A stretch of 64,000 nt of DNA from Kribbella sp. NBC_01245 (GTDB lineage: Bacteria > Actinomycetota > Actinomycetes > Propionibacteriales > Kribbellaceae): NCBI RefSeq assembly GCF_036226525.1, contig NZ_CP108487.1:3658001-3722000 (forward strand), read 5' to 3'. Shown here in pieces: positions 19,713-27,485 of this stretch (position 1 is the first letter of the stretch; every line of letters begins with the position of its first letter). The translations under genes and the position numbers were made by a program. The notes beneath the pieces were generated by a model. That model ran no database searches. It saw nothing but the letters and a program-made list of their open reading frames with translations, and was not told where the DNA came from.

Positions 19713-20369
19713 ATGAGTTATGACTTCGCCGTCCTCACGCCGGAGGCTGCCGGATCCGACGACCGCGCCGCGCTCGCGGCGGCAGTCGCAGTATTCGAAA
19801 GTGAGAACGTGGCCGACGGCCAGGCGGACCCACGGCTGACCGCCTTCCTCGCCGACCGCGAAGCGGCCGGGGCAGCGGACGAGAACGACGGATGGCTCTC
19901 GGTGTGGCCGCTAGCTGGCAGGGCCGATGGACTGGCGGTGCCGATCACGTACGCGGACGTCGACAACAACTACGTGGCCCTGCTCAGGCTCGCGGCGCGT
20001 CACGGGCTCGTCCTGGTCGACCTGAATGCCGGGGACGTGAATCGGCCCGCCCCAGGCGAACCCATCGGGGTCAAGGCCGGTGACGGCACTCGTCTCGGCG
20101 CATTGACCTATGGGCGGCTCGAGTCGCTCGTGGCTGGCCTTTCCCCGTCAGCCCCGTGGATCGTCCTTGAGCGCGCTCCGGAGGTGTACCTCCAGACGTA
20201 GCGTCACGAGGACGGAACGTTCGTGCTCGAGCATCGCGACGGCAGCGCTGACCGGCACTTCAGCACGATGGTGCCCGACGCTCACGAGGTGCTGACGCGC
20301 ATGTGGTCGTGGCTAAAGGATCAACCCAACTGGAACACCAATTCCGACTGGGAACGTGTTCAGTTCTAA
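19713..20369 (+). pseudogene. Unknown cytosolic protein gene interrupted by an in-frame TAG
   Basis: The frame starts at ATG 19713 (MSYDFAVLTPEAAG) and runs 162 codons to TAG at 20199-20201 (EVYLQT-stop). The same frame then stays open for 55 more codons to TAA 20367: RHEDGTFVLEHRDGSADRHF and on to WSWLKDQPNWNTNSDWERVQF-like text, with strong coding character. The tail reads as the natural end of the protein. Either the gene is a recent nonsense mutant, the amber codon is read through, or there is a base error. The family is a conserved hypothetical one that I cannot name; its function is unknown. Confidence 0.6.
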
Positions 20370-20416
20370 CAGTTGACACGGTCGTCCAGGCTACCGCCTG
20401 ACGGCAGATCCGTATG

Positions 20417-21295
20417 TCAACCGCACTGGAGCACGAGCCAAGTGAGTTCCCAATTGCGGTCGACAAGGTCGGACTTCCGGATCCAGTAGTAGAGGCGTCC
20501 TACGTCGCCCCACATCATGTCGGCTTCGTCCTCGGAGTCGATCTGCATGAGGAGGCGCCAGTCGGCTGCGCCAGGGCTCAACTCTGCGGCGCGCGGATCT
20601 TGATAGCCAGTTGAGTCACCGCAGTAGAGACCGTTGGTGGCGAGCTGGCATTCAAGTTGCATGTCCCCCTGCACAGGGTCTGGATGCCCGAGGAGCCGAT
20701 GCTTCGTCGCATTCTCGTCGTCGAACAGCTCCGCGTAGGCGAACAGCTCCGCGTAGGCGAAGCGCTCGTCGCGGGTCATGCCGACGGACTCGATGTCGAA
20801 CGACTCCCATGGCGCGAAAGTCATCTCCGCCATCGGCTTCAAGGTGAATGCATCGAACACGCCCTGATCCGTCAAGTCCGACGGGAGTCGTCGTGGCTCA
20901 ACCGGGATCCCCGCAGGCGTGTAGAGGACGGCGGATGCTCCATGGTCAACCGGATCGAATCCCCACGCGTCCTGAGAAACGGCGTCGTAGAAGAACGACA
21001 AGAGCCCGTCTCGGGGCAGGGCTCCATCGACGTCGTACGGCGCCACGTCGGCAAGATTCACCTGTGCGATGAAACTCAGATGCGAAGCGTCGTCCCGCGG
21101 CCACGGCGTCCCCGTTGGCAGATCGGGTGCGCCACCCAGCCGGCTGGTCCGGAGGCTATGAGTCTGGGCGGAGAGGTCTGGTGTGAGTCGGATGCTCGGC
21201 CGCGCCAACCGCACCAGAGAGTCGGCGAACGCTGCAAGACCAGCTGATTCCACGCGACCTCTGAAGGCCGCAACTTCATCCTCGAGTCCGCTCAT
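20417..21295 (-). CDS. YwqG-like (DUF1963) protein
   Basis: A 292-aa protein starting at ATG 21295 (MSGLEDEVAAFRGRV). DUF1963/YwqG features include SRLGGAPDLPTGTPWPR, LSFIAQVNLADVAPY, GLLSFFYDA, HRLLGHPDPVQGDMQLEC and the ending WRLLMQIDSEDEADMMWGD with LYYWIRKSDL. These cytosolic proteins have no settled function and are often found near toxin-immunity loci. A duplicated six-residue block (YAELFA twice) comes from an 18-bp tandem repeat. The reading frame extends upstream of 21295, but through a perfect palindrome and without homology. Confidence 0.85.
   Translation of the reverse strand: MSGLEDEVAAFRGRVESAGLAAFADSLVRLARPSIRLTPDLSAQTHSLRTSRLGGAPDLPTGTPWPRDDASHLSFIAQVNLADVAPYDVDGALPRDGLLSFFYDAVSQDAWGFDPVDHGASAVLYTPAGIPVEPRRLPSDLTDQGVFDAFTLKPMAEMTFAPWESFDIESVGMTRDERFAYAELFAYAELFDDENATKHRLLGHPDPVQGDMQLECQLATNGLYCGDSTGYQDPRAAELSPGAADWRLLMQIDSEDEADMMWGDVGRLYYWIRKSDLVDRNWELTWLVLQCG
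20723..20758. repeat. 18-bp perfect tandem duplication inside the YwqG-like gene
   Basis: The unit CGAACAGCTCCGCGTAGG occurs twice back to back (20723-20740, 20741-20758) and keeps the frame, inserting YAELFA once more in the protein. It looks like a recent replication-slippage event. Confidence 0.9.
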
Positions 21296-21392
21296 GAGAG
21301 CAAGTCTGACAGTGCGCGCGCCGAGCCGCTGACTCGTCTGCAGATCGACGTGCGAGACTCGGTGCGCGCGGACAGCGGCACGAGCGTGCGTT

Positions 21393-21426
21393 CGGAAGGT
21401 CGTCACCACGTGGTGACGACCTTCCG
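21393..21426. repeat. Perfect 34-bp palindrome
   Basis: CGGAAGGTCGTCACCAC is followed immediately by its exact complement, with no spacer and the CACGTG centre intact. It lies between the starts of the YwqG-like gene (21295, minus) and a small plus-strand gene (21433). It could form a hairpin in RNA of either strand or act as an operator, and its near-gapless symmetry is unlike the spaced terminators elsewhere in this window. Confidence 0.9.
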
Positions 21427-21432
21427 ATCGAA

Positions 21433-21750
21433 GTGGCGGACTACGACAGGTCCCGTGGAGTCGTTCTGCTGACCGAGGAAGGTGGGGACATCGTCGTCCG
21501 CCTCGGGCCCGACGGCGTGGAGATTGAGGCGAACCTCGCGAGCCCGCGCGACCTGGCTCGCTGGTGCCTGGCTCTCGCTGATCCAGATGCACCCTCTGGG
21601 TCGCACATCCACTTCGATCCGGGCGTATACCTACTCACTCCCGACAGCGAATCGCTAATACTCGGACGCTCGGACGGTCTTGTGGCAGTAGACCGGGGCA
21701 CGTCGCATGCTCGCTCATCGGCAGATCCGGAACTGCTCTGGTGGGGTTGA
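21433..21750 (+). CDS. Small Imm32-like immunity-type protein
   Basis: A 105-aa frame starting at GTG 21433 (VADYDRSRGVVLLTEEGG). The central part, DLARWCLALADPDAPSGSHI then HFDPGVYLLTPDSESLIL, resembles the GSHxHLD...L pattern of Imm32 immunity proteins of polymorphic toxin systems. The GTG lies 7 nt after the 34-bp palindrome and has no obvious ribosome site, so the true start is uncertain. No toxin gene is visible next to it. The call rests on pattern only. Confidence 0.45.
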   Translation: MADYDRSRGVVLLTEEGGDIVVRLGPDGVEIEANLASPRDLARWCLALADPDAPSGSHIHFDPGVYLLTPDSESLILGRSDGLVAVDRGTSHARSSADPELLWWG

Positions 21751-21831
21751 CGAGGACTCTGACGCCAGACCGGTCACCAGCCGTACATCTGAGCCGGCGT
21801 GGATTGTCCTTGCCGCGCATCCGTTTGATGG

Positions 21832-21984
21832 TCAAGCGTGCCCGCCACGCAGTACCGGCAGGCCGAGATCGGTAATTCGTTCGGTCAGGTTGTGGATGAC
21901 CTCAATGAGGCGCGGGCGCTGTCGTGGGTCGATGTCGAGCATGGGGGCCTGAGGAAGACCGATGAGGGCTCCAAGCCCGACCAT
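21832..21984 (-). pseudogene. Coding remnant of unknown gene in the 21751-22132 gap
   Basis: The minus strand has a 50-codon frame ending APMLDIDPRQRPRLIEVIHN, LTERITDLGLPVLRGGHA, stop. The text looks like the end of a real protein, but the frame is closed by TAG a few codons upstream of the first possible starts. It resembles nothing I can name with confidence. The rest of 21751-22132 holds no other support for a gene. Confidence 0.3.
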
Positions 21985-22132
21985 CCCGATCAACGGCTGT
22001 GTCTTCCGCGGCTACGCGTCCCGGTCGAGCACAACGGAACGATCCCGACCTGCCAGTCGAGCTGAACCAAGGCTCGGAAAACCGCCACCCGGCGTCAGCG
22101 AGCGCCTGGTGCTTCCTGTTAGGAGAACGTGA

Positions 22133-22645
22133 ATGAACATCACATCCACAGTGGGGCGTCTTCGTCGCAGCACCAGGGCGTTGATCGCGGCTGTCACCGC
22201 GATCTTGGTCGTCAGCGCAGTCACCCTGACGAGCGCGGCTCCGGCACATGCGTCGGACTGGGGTGGCGACGGCACCCCCTCCGGTTGCTCGAGTCCCATC
22301 ACAGTCGCCACCGCTTCGATCTATGGATCTCGCGGCAACCTCGCGGGCAAGAAGATCGGTGAACTCCAGCTCCGGTGGTCGTGGTCCTGTCACGGCAACT
22401 GGTCCCGCGTCATCATGTACGGCGGAATGTACTCCAGCCCGGTGACCGCGGAGCAGAACATCCAGTCGGAGGGCCGTGCTGCAGGCGCGACCGACTTCGT
22501 CTCCACGGGCAGCGGCGGAAGAAGCGCCTGGTCGCCTTACATTCGCCTCGCGAACTCGCAGAGTACGGCGTGCGCGCAGGCGTGGTTGTCGTCGGACTTC
22601 GGCACGCTGAATTTCCACACCAACGGAGCGCGCATCTGCGCCTAG
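22133..22645 (+). CDS. Secreted DUF2690-like protein
   Basis: A 170-aa exported protein. A long Sec signal (charged RLRRSTRA, hydrophobic LIAAVTAILVVSAVTL) ends at APAHA-SDW, near residue 40. The mature part has CSSPITVATASIYGSRGNLAGKKIG then ELQLRWSWSCHGNWSR-like text, the pattern of DUF2690, which pairs two cysteines around a small beta fold. Two further cysteines lie near the C-terminus. ATG 22133 has AGGAGA upstream. Role unknown; such proteins are common in actinobacterial secretomes. Confidence 0.75.
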   Translation: MNITSTVGRLRRSTRALIAAVTAILVVSAVTLTSAAPAHASDWGGDGTPSGCSSPITVATASIYGSRGNLAGKKIGELQLRWSWSCHGNWSRVIMYGGMYSSPVTAEQNIQSEGRAAGATDFVSTGSGGRSAWSPYIRLANSQSTACAQAWLSSDFGTLNFHTNGARICA

Positions 22646-22693
22646 ACGTGCTCGGTGATGAGGCTAGTAGCGGCGGGTTGGGGTTGACGTGAG

Positions 22694-22751
22694 GAGAACC
22701 TCCGGTTGAGGCGGGCTTACCTAAGGCCGACCGCATCAACCGGAGGTTCTC
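22694..22751. repeat. 16-bp perfect inverted repeat with 26-nt spacer
   Basis: GAGAACCTCCGGTTGA (22694-22709) pairs exactly with 22736-22751. It could terminate the DUF2690 gene, but it starts 48 nt after the stop and is directly followed by a truncated reading frame. An insertion-sequence remnant is the alternative. Confidence 0.7.
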
Positions 22752-23042
22752 GTGGTTGCGTTGACCGCGCCGCTGGTGTCCGGTCTCATCTGATCTGACG
22801 CACGGACGCGGCGCTGACCTGGGGTGCACCAGATTCACCACTGCAGGTCCAGGTCTACTGACCGTCTTGTACGGTGCATGGGAACTGTTAGCACCCAACA
22901 GGATCTCCGCTATCGGCGCTTGGTCAGCGGGAGTTGGGCGCCGGAACCGCCCCCGCGAGGCCGACTCTCGGCAACTGCCCACGATCGCGGAACTGGCTCC
23001 CTCACAGCGGGCGTGCTATTCCGAGGGCGGCGATGGCGGAAG

Positions 23043-23070
23043 GCGGTTCGGTGCTCGTGCACCGAACCGC
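23043..23070 (-). terminator. Terminator of the serine protease gene
   Basis: A perfect 12-bp stem GCGGTTCGGTGC/GCACCGAACCGC with a TCGT loop lies 30 nt after the stop of the minus-strand protease gene. Confidence 0.8.
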
Positions 23071-23099
23071 GATCGCGAAGGACCGGCCGTATGACGTGA

Positions 23100-24110
23100 C
23101 TACCCCGTGTAGATCGAGGCGCGCAGATCGGCCGAGGTGTACGCCGCGTCAACGAAGACCATGCCTGTCACTTCGCCCGGGTCGGTCTGGCCGTTGCCGT
23201 TGGAGTCGTGGACCGTACGCCCATGCACGGTGCCCCGGGCGTCGACGGTACCGCTGGCGGTCGTCCGGTAAACCGGCCCGCCGGAGTCGCCCGGCTGGGC
23301 CTGGGTCGAGTCGGCCCAGATGAGGCCGGTCCTACCGTTCCAGGCGGTCGACCCGATGGTGCCGCTGCCACCGCCCGAGGTCATTCCGTAGAAGGCGACG
23401 ACCTCGCCGAGCTTGTTCGGGGTCGCGGTGGTCACCGTGCGCTCCGAGAAACCGCCACCCGACAGCCACACCCAGGTGGTGGCGTTGAACGAGGTGTTGG
23501 GGGCGGGGCGGAGGAGCAGAACGTCGTTGTTCACCGCTGTACCGGCCTGTGTTCTGGTGCCGAAGTGCCGGCCGTCGTGGTACCACTCGATCCAGGGGTT
23601 GGTGCCCTGGTAGCAGTGCAGCGCCGTGCTGCCGAGTACTGCGCCGGTGGCCCAGCTCTTCCAGGCAAAGCCCGCGGTGCACCCCGAGCGCTTGCCCAGG
23701 GCATTCCACGATTCGATGTGGTTGCCGGCGGTCCAGCCACCGCGGTCGCTGGACGGCGAGCCTGCGGTCAGTTCCACATGGCCGCGAGCGACGGAAACGT
23801 ACGGCCGCAGGGCGCTGGGCACCCGGTCGTGGATCTCGTCGACATGGTCCTTCACCAGCACCATCAGCTGGCCATGGTCGGGGTGGATGGTAGCGATGTC
23901 GTCGGCGTATTCACCGGCCCACTGGGCCTTGGACCGCCACAGGTCGTCGACCTGAGCCGCTACGGCCTGCACACTCACCGACTGCCGCGCGACCGCGCTC
24001 CGCTTGAACGGCTCCTCTTGCTGGGCATTTCCACTGCCCGTGGCGCAGACCGTCGCCACCGCCATCACCGCCACCCCTACGACAGCCTTCCAGACCACGT
24101 TTCTCCTCAC
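23100..24110 (-). CDS. Secreted trypsin-fold serine protease with propeptide
   Basis: A 336-aa exported protease starting at GTG 24110 (VRRNVVWKAVVGVAVMAVAT signal; AGGGGG upstream). Residues about 31-140 look like a propeptide. The catalytic triad of chymotrypsin-fold enzymes is visible as His165 (STALHC), Asp196 (NNDVLLL) and Ser276 (GDSGGPVY). Cys144 and Cys166 likely form the disulfide beside the His. A calcium-loop-like DSNGNGQTDPGE follows near the C-terminus. It resembles the alpha-lytic/streptogrisin-type proteases of actinomycetes, although the His motif is ALHC rather than the usual AGHC. It probably acts outside the cell on proteins. Confidence 0.88.
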   Translation of the reverse strand: MRRNVVWKAVVGVAVMAVATVCATGSGNAQQEEPFKRSAVARQSVSVQAVAAQVDDLWRSKAQWAGEYADDIATIHPDHGQLMVLVKDHVDEIHDRVPSALRPYVSVARGHVELTAGSPSSDRGGWTAGNHIESWNALGKRSGCTAGFAWKSWATGAVLGSTALHCYQGTNPWIEWYHDGRHFGTRTQAGTAVNNDVLLLRPAPNTSFNATTWVWLSGGGFSERTVTTATPNKLGEVVAFYGMTSGGGSGTIGSTAWNGRTGLIWADSTQAQPGDSGGPVYRTTASGTVDARGTVHGRTVHDSNGNGQTDPGEVTGMVFVDAAYTSADLRASIYTG

Positions 24111-24210
24111 GGAACCCCCTGTGCTCTCATCCCCAAGAGCAGCGAATCGCTGCCGCACTGATGGCCAGCTTCGATTCGCCACCGTCACAGGACAAGGCCT
24201 TTCCAAGATC

Positions 24211-24226
24211 TTGCAGCAACCTGCAG
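24211..24226. promoter_or_regulatory. TTGCAGCAA-type motif upstream of the protease gene
   Basis: TTGCAGCAACCTGCAG lies 101 bp upstream of the protease start. It shares its first nine bases with a motif at 28346, and a close variant lies at 29868; both precede secreted-protein genes. The rest of the 24111-24526 gap shows no other element or gene. Confidence 0.4.
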
Positions 24227-24526
24227 CACGATCCGCGGACAACAGGGTGAGCGGTTCGGTCTGAGGATTGTCGGCGGGTGACGGCATCTTGGCTATCGGC
24301 ACTTTGCCATAGGTGACTTCCACCCGCGCGGCAGGCGGGCACTCAGATGGACGATGTAACCGCGCCGGAAGCGCCAGGCGAATCGCCGTACGAGGAACGA
24401 AGGGCCACCCATCCATGCCGGTCGTCCGCGGATACCTCTTCAAACGCTTCGAGGAGCTGAGGGATGTAGGCCCATCCACTGGTTAGGCTTCGGCTCTTTG
24501 CATGCTCTTTGGTGGGGAGAGTTCGG

Positions 24527-25633
24527 ATGATCGCAGTACGACGGATCGCAGCCGCAGCGGCGGCGATGAGCCTGATGGTGGGGGCAGTTCCTGCGGGCGC
24601 AGCCCCGACTGCAAAGGCCAAGGCAGCGGTCAGCCTGAAGGGACCGACGAGCGCGCCCTACGGCAGCACGATCAAATTCACCGGTCTGCTGTGGAAATAT
24701 GGCACCACGCAGCGCATCGCCGGGGCGACCGTGACCCTGCAACGCGCGACCCACGGAACAACGAACTGGACCACGATCAAGTCCGCCAAGACCTCATCCG
24801 CGGGCGCCTTCACCTTCGGCGTGAGCGCCGGCGCTCGATACGACTACCGCGCCCGCTGGGGCGGCTCGGCCGCCTACACCACGGCTCTGAGCGGCGTTCT
24901 CAAGCCCGCCACCGCGCACAAGGTGGTTGTCGATAGTTTCCGCGCTACCACGGCAGATGGCGACGGGATCGCTTCGATCGATGTCCGAGGCCGGGTCTTC
25001 CCGAAGCCGCCTGCCTACTCGACCGGACGGCTCCAGCGCTGGAACCCGGACAGCCGTCAATGGGTGAACATCGGGCTCGCCAGCAACACCGATTCCGGCA
25101 GCGGTTCGAACATTCTCGACGCCTGGGGCCGGGGCACGCAGGGCATCGCGACCTACCGCCTGCTGGCTGTTGCCCGTGGCCCCTGGGCCGCCGGGGCATC
25201 GGCGCCCTTCACGCTTCCGATCTACCGTTCCCGCGAAGCGATCAGCGCAAGCCGCTACACCGAAGGCGCCTCGGGTGCTTCCGCTGGAAGCCGGTGGATG
25301 CTGGTGGACGGAAGCCGCCTGGAGCAAGGCATCGAGACGTCGACCGCACGCTGGGTCACCTTCCCGACCGCCACCTGCCGCACCATGGTCCTCCGGTCCT
25401 ACGCGTACAACGGTGACACCATGCGGGTGGCTCCGGTCATCTCGGTCGTCTCAGACGCCGGGACCTTGTTCGCCAAGCCGTTCGAGCGAGCCGGTACAGG
25501 CTGGAGCGTGCCCGATCACTACCCCATCCCCCTCAAGGGAGCCCGGCAGGTACGCGTCACCGTGACCAACCGGGACGCCGGCACAGGCTCCTTCTACCAG
25601 CTGTCCGGCGCGCTCAGCTGCTACGGAGCTTGA
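24527..25633 (+). CDS. Secreted protein with an Ig-like N-terminal domain, function unknown
   Basis: A 368-aa exported protein. The signal is MIAVRRIAAAAAAMSLMVGA, ending near VPAGAAP. Residues about 25-120 (GPTSAPYGSTIKFTGLLWKY, GATVTLQRATHG, TSSAGAFTFGV) match the bacterial Ig-like or carboxypeptidase-regulatory pattern used as stalk domains. The rest (about 130-368) is beta-rich with SRWMLVDGSRLEQGIET and a final SFYQLSGALSCYG, suggesting a second beta-sandwich closed by a disulfide (Cys near TATC and SC). GGGGAG precedes ATG 24527; the upstream in-frame start at 24509 would spoil the signal peptide. No catalytic motif seen. Confidence 0.75.
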   Translation: MIAVRRIAAAAAAMSLMVGAVPAGAAPTAKAKAAVSLKGPTSAPYGSTIKFTGLLWKYGTTQRIAGATVTLQRATHGTTNWTTIKSAKTSSAGAFTFGVSAGARYDYRARWGGSAAYTTALSGVLKPATAHKVVVDSFRATTADGDGIASIDVRGRVFPKPPAYSTGRLQRWNPDSRQWVNIGLASNTDSGSGSNILDAWGRGTQGIATYRLLAVARGPWAAGASAPFTLPIYRSREAISASRYTEGASGASAGSRWMLVDGSRLEQGIETSTARWVTFPTATCRTMVLRSYAYNGDTMRVAPVISVVSDAGTLFAKPFERAGTGWSVPDHYPIPLKGARQVRVTVTNRDAGTGSFYQLSGALSCYGA

Positions 25634-25706
25634 GCTGCCGGCGTAGTCGAACGCGAGCCGTCCAGCGCTGGGCACGCGACGACCTCAAAACGCGACCGCA
25701 CCAGCA

Positions 25707-26032
25707 TCACCTTCCGATACCAGAGGACCTCATGCGGGCGATGTGGCTCGTCGTCTTGACGAGCGTGAGGTTCGAACCATCGGCATTGGAGGTCCAGAGG
25801 CCGACCACCACACTGGCCACCGGGCAGGTCGATTGTGGCACCGACGGTCGCCGTGCCGGACGATCCGTTGCACTTACCTTGGTTGAGGAGTGTGCCTGTG
25901 TACGCCGTGGTCCCCGCGTATGGAACCACTGAGACCCATCGGCAACCGCTTCCGGCGACCGAGTGGAGCAGGCCCGTGGCCGTGACCAAACGGCTGGAGA
26001 AGGTGACGCTGCCCGGGGTGACGGAGCCACGG
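25707..26032 (-). pseudogene. Frameshifted end of a secreted-type gene
   Basis: Two minus-strand frames join into one sensible protein. The first reads GSVTFSSRLVTATGLLHSVA, then YAGTTAYTGTLLNQGKCNGS and TATVGATIDLPGG. At about 25815 the sense moves to another frame: SVVVGLWTSNADGSNLTLVK, TTSHIARMRSSGIGR, stop at 25707. There is no start codon or ribosome site; the segment begins right at the stop of the preceding gene (26033). I read it as a truncated, frameshifted remnant of a beta-rich secreted protein. Confidence 0.45.
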
Positions 26033-27352
26033 CTACTGGATGTTGAGGTAGCGGATGTAGGTGTAGGTGGGTCGGCCGGGGCCGCCGTCGGGGAGGTAGA
26101 CCACGCGCACGTGAGTGTCCACCGTGGCGGTCCAGTTCGAGTAGTAGTAACCAGTCGACGTGGTGGTCGCGGTGGCCACCGTCCGGTATGGCGCGGTCGG
26201 GGTTGATCCGGGCCGGGCTTGGACGAGGATGCGGCGGTTCGTGAACGGTGTGGTGACGCCGTTCGGGTCGGCCAGGGTCAGGTTTCCGTACGTCGCCATC
26301 GTGGTGCCCGGCAGGACCACCGTGCCGGACTTCGGCAGTGCCTTGCCCGTCAGCCGGACAGTCGGCTCCACCACATCCACGTCGAGGCCGGGGTTCATGA
26401 TCCCGCCGGCTGGGCTGTTGGGCGGGGTGACGAGGACCATGGAGTCGGATCCACTCCAAGGCGTGTAGCGAAGGACAAAGGTCCCGTCGGCGGCAGTGGT
26501 CGCCCGCGCTCCGGTGTCGACGTCCCGGCTGCTGTCGACGTCGTACTCGCTCAGGCCGACCACGCGGATGCCAGGGCCGGCGTATCCCCTGACAGTCGTT
26601 GGCACGCCGATCGCCACTTTGCTGTGGTACGGCGACGTCAGCACGACGCCCGGCCGGAACACGGCGTTCTGCCCGCTCTGCGCCGCCGCAATCAGCGCAC
26701 TCGCCGGTGGTGTGGCGAACTGGAACTGGAATTCCTGGGTGAGCTTGCGCGAGTAGGTGAACCAGCCGTTCGCATCGCTTCGCAGGGTCGTGATCGGGTA
26801 GTACCAGCTATCGAGGTACTTGGAACCCGTCACCTTGACGCTGATCCCGGCCATCGGCACCAAGGCCCCGGTCGAGGTGTACTTCAGCACCCGCGTCCTG
26901 ATCGTGTACGTGCGACCGGCCGCCGACCAGATGACCTCGCGCATCGGCATGATCGAGGCCCGCGGTACGACGAAGGTGATCGGCCGGCTGAGCGGATAGG
27001 TCCCGGACGCGTCCTGGGCGTGCGTGATGAGCCAGGTCCCGACGCCATTGGCCACCGGCACCACGAGCGATCCCCAGGTACCCCAGCCGTCCGGAGTGTC
27101 GTTGGTGTCGGTCAGGCGCACCTGCTGCCGGAGCGTTCCGTCGACCCGTTGCACGATGACCGAGCTGCCCTCGCAGATCTGCCGCATCCGAATGGCCTGG
27201 GCCGTCGGGCGATTGGTGACCGGGTTGATCGTCACCTCGAAACTCTCGCCCACACATCGGGCGACCGCATCGGCCGCGATCGCCGCCCCTGACGGCCCAC
27301 CGGCGAACACGCCGAGCAGCCCTGCCACCAAAACGATCGCTGACTTCCTCAT
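26033..27352 (-). CDS. Large secreted protein of unknown function
   Basis: A 439-aa exported protein with signal MRKSAIVLVAGLLGVFAGGP, cleaved near AIAAD. The mature chain is beta-strand-rich throughout with repeated sandwich-like blocks, for example VLKYTSTGALVPMAGISVKV, LRSDANGWFTYSRKL, ATTAADGTFVLRYTPW and ATTTSTGYYYSNWTATVD. These resemble surface-protein repeats in which a linear sequence LxSDxxGxFTYxxxL recurs about every 90 residues. No enzyme motif is visible. ATG 27352 is preferred over an upstream start because it begins the signal peptide. It diverges from the membrane protein at 27486. Confidence 0.75.
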   Translation of the reverse strand: MRKSAIVLVAGLLGVFAGGPSGAAIAADAVARCVGESFEVTINPVTNRPTAQAIRMRQICEGSSVIVQRVDGTLRQQVRLTDTNDTPDGWGTWGSLVVPVANGVGTWLITHAQDASGTYPLSRPITFVVPRASIMPMREVIWSAAGRTYTIRTRVLKYTSTGALVPMAGISVKVTGSKYLDSWYYPITTLRSDANGWFTYSRKLTQEFQFQFATPPASALIAAAQSGQNAVFRPGVVLTSPYHSKVAIGVPTTVRGYAGPGIRVVGLSEYDVDSSRDVDTGARATTAADGTFVLRYTPWSGSDSMVLVTPPNSPAGGIMNPGLDVDVVEPTVRLTGKALPKSGTVVLPGTTMATYGNLTLADPNGVTTPFTNRRILVQARPGSTPTAPYRTVATATTTSTGYYYSNWTATVDTHVRVVYLPDGGPGRPTYTYIRYLNIQ

Positions 27353-27485
27353 AGCCACCCCTTCCGGGTCTCTACCCCTGACGATGCGGGCGGCTGCCCC
27401 AAAGTTGCGGAGGGCTGAGGGGTAGACGTTTGCGGCGTGGAACCGTCTGTCCCAGTCCGACCCGGGGAGCATCGACAATGTCCCC

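Larger units (their letters stand above)
22646..23099. other. Gene-free stretch with two hairpins
   Basis: No gene is supported here. A 16-bp inverted repeat lies at 22694-22751. It is followed by a 14-codon frame (GTG 22753, VVALTAPLVSGLI, stop) that could be a relic of a transposase start. A terminator hairpin lies at 23043-23070. The remainder shows no homology that I can recognise. Confidence 0.4.

Noticed and set aside
21902..22618. 238-aa minus-strand frame across the DUF2690 gene
   Set aside because: It is the mirror of a gene with signal peptide and ribosome site; its text is Arg-rich and featureless.
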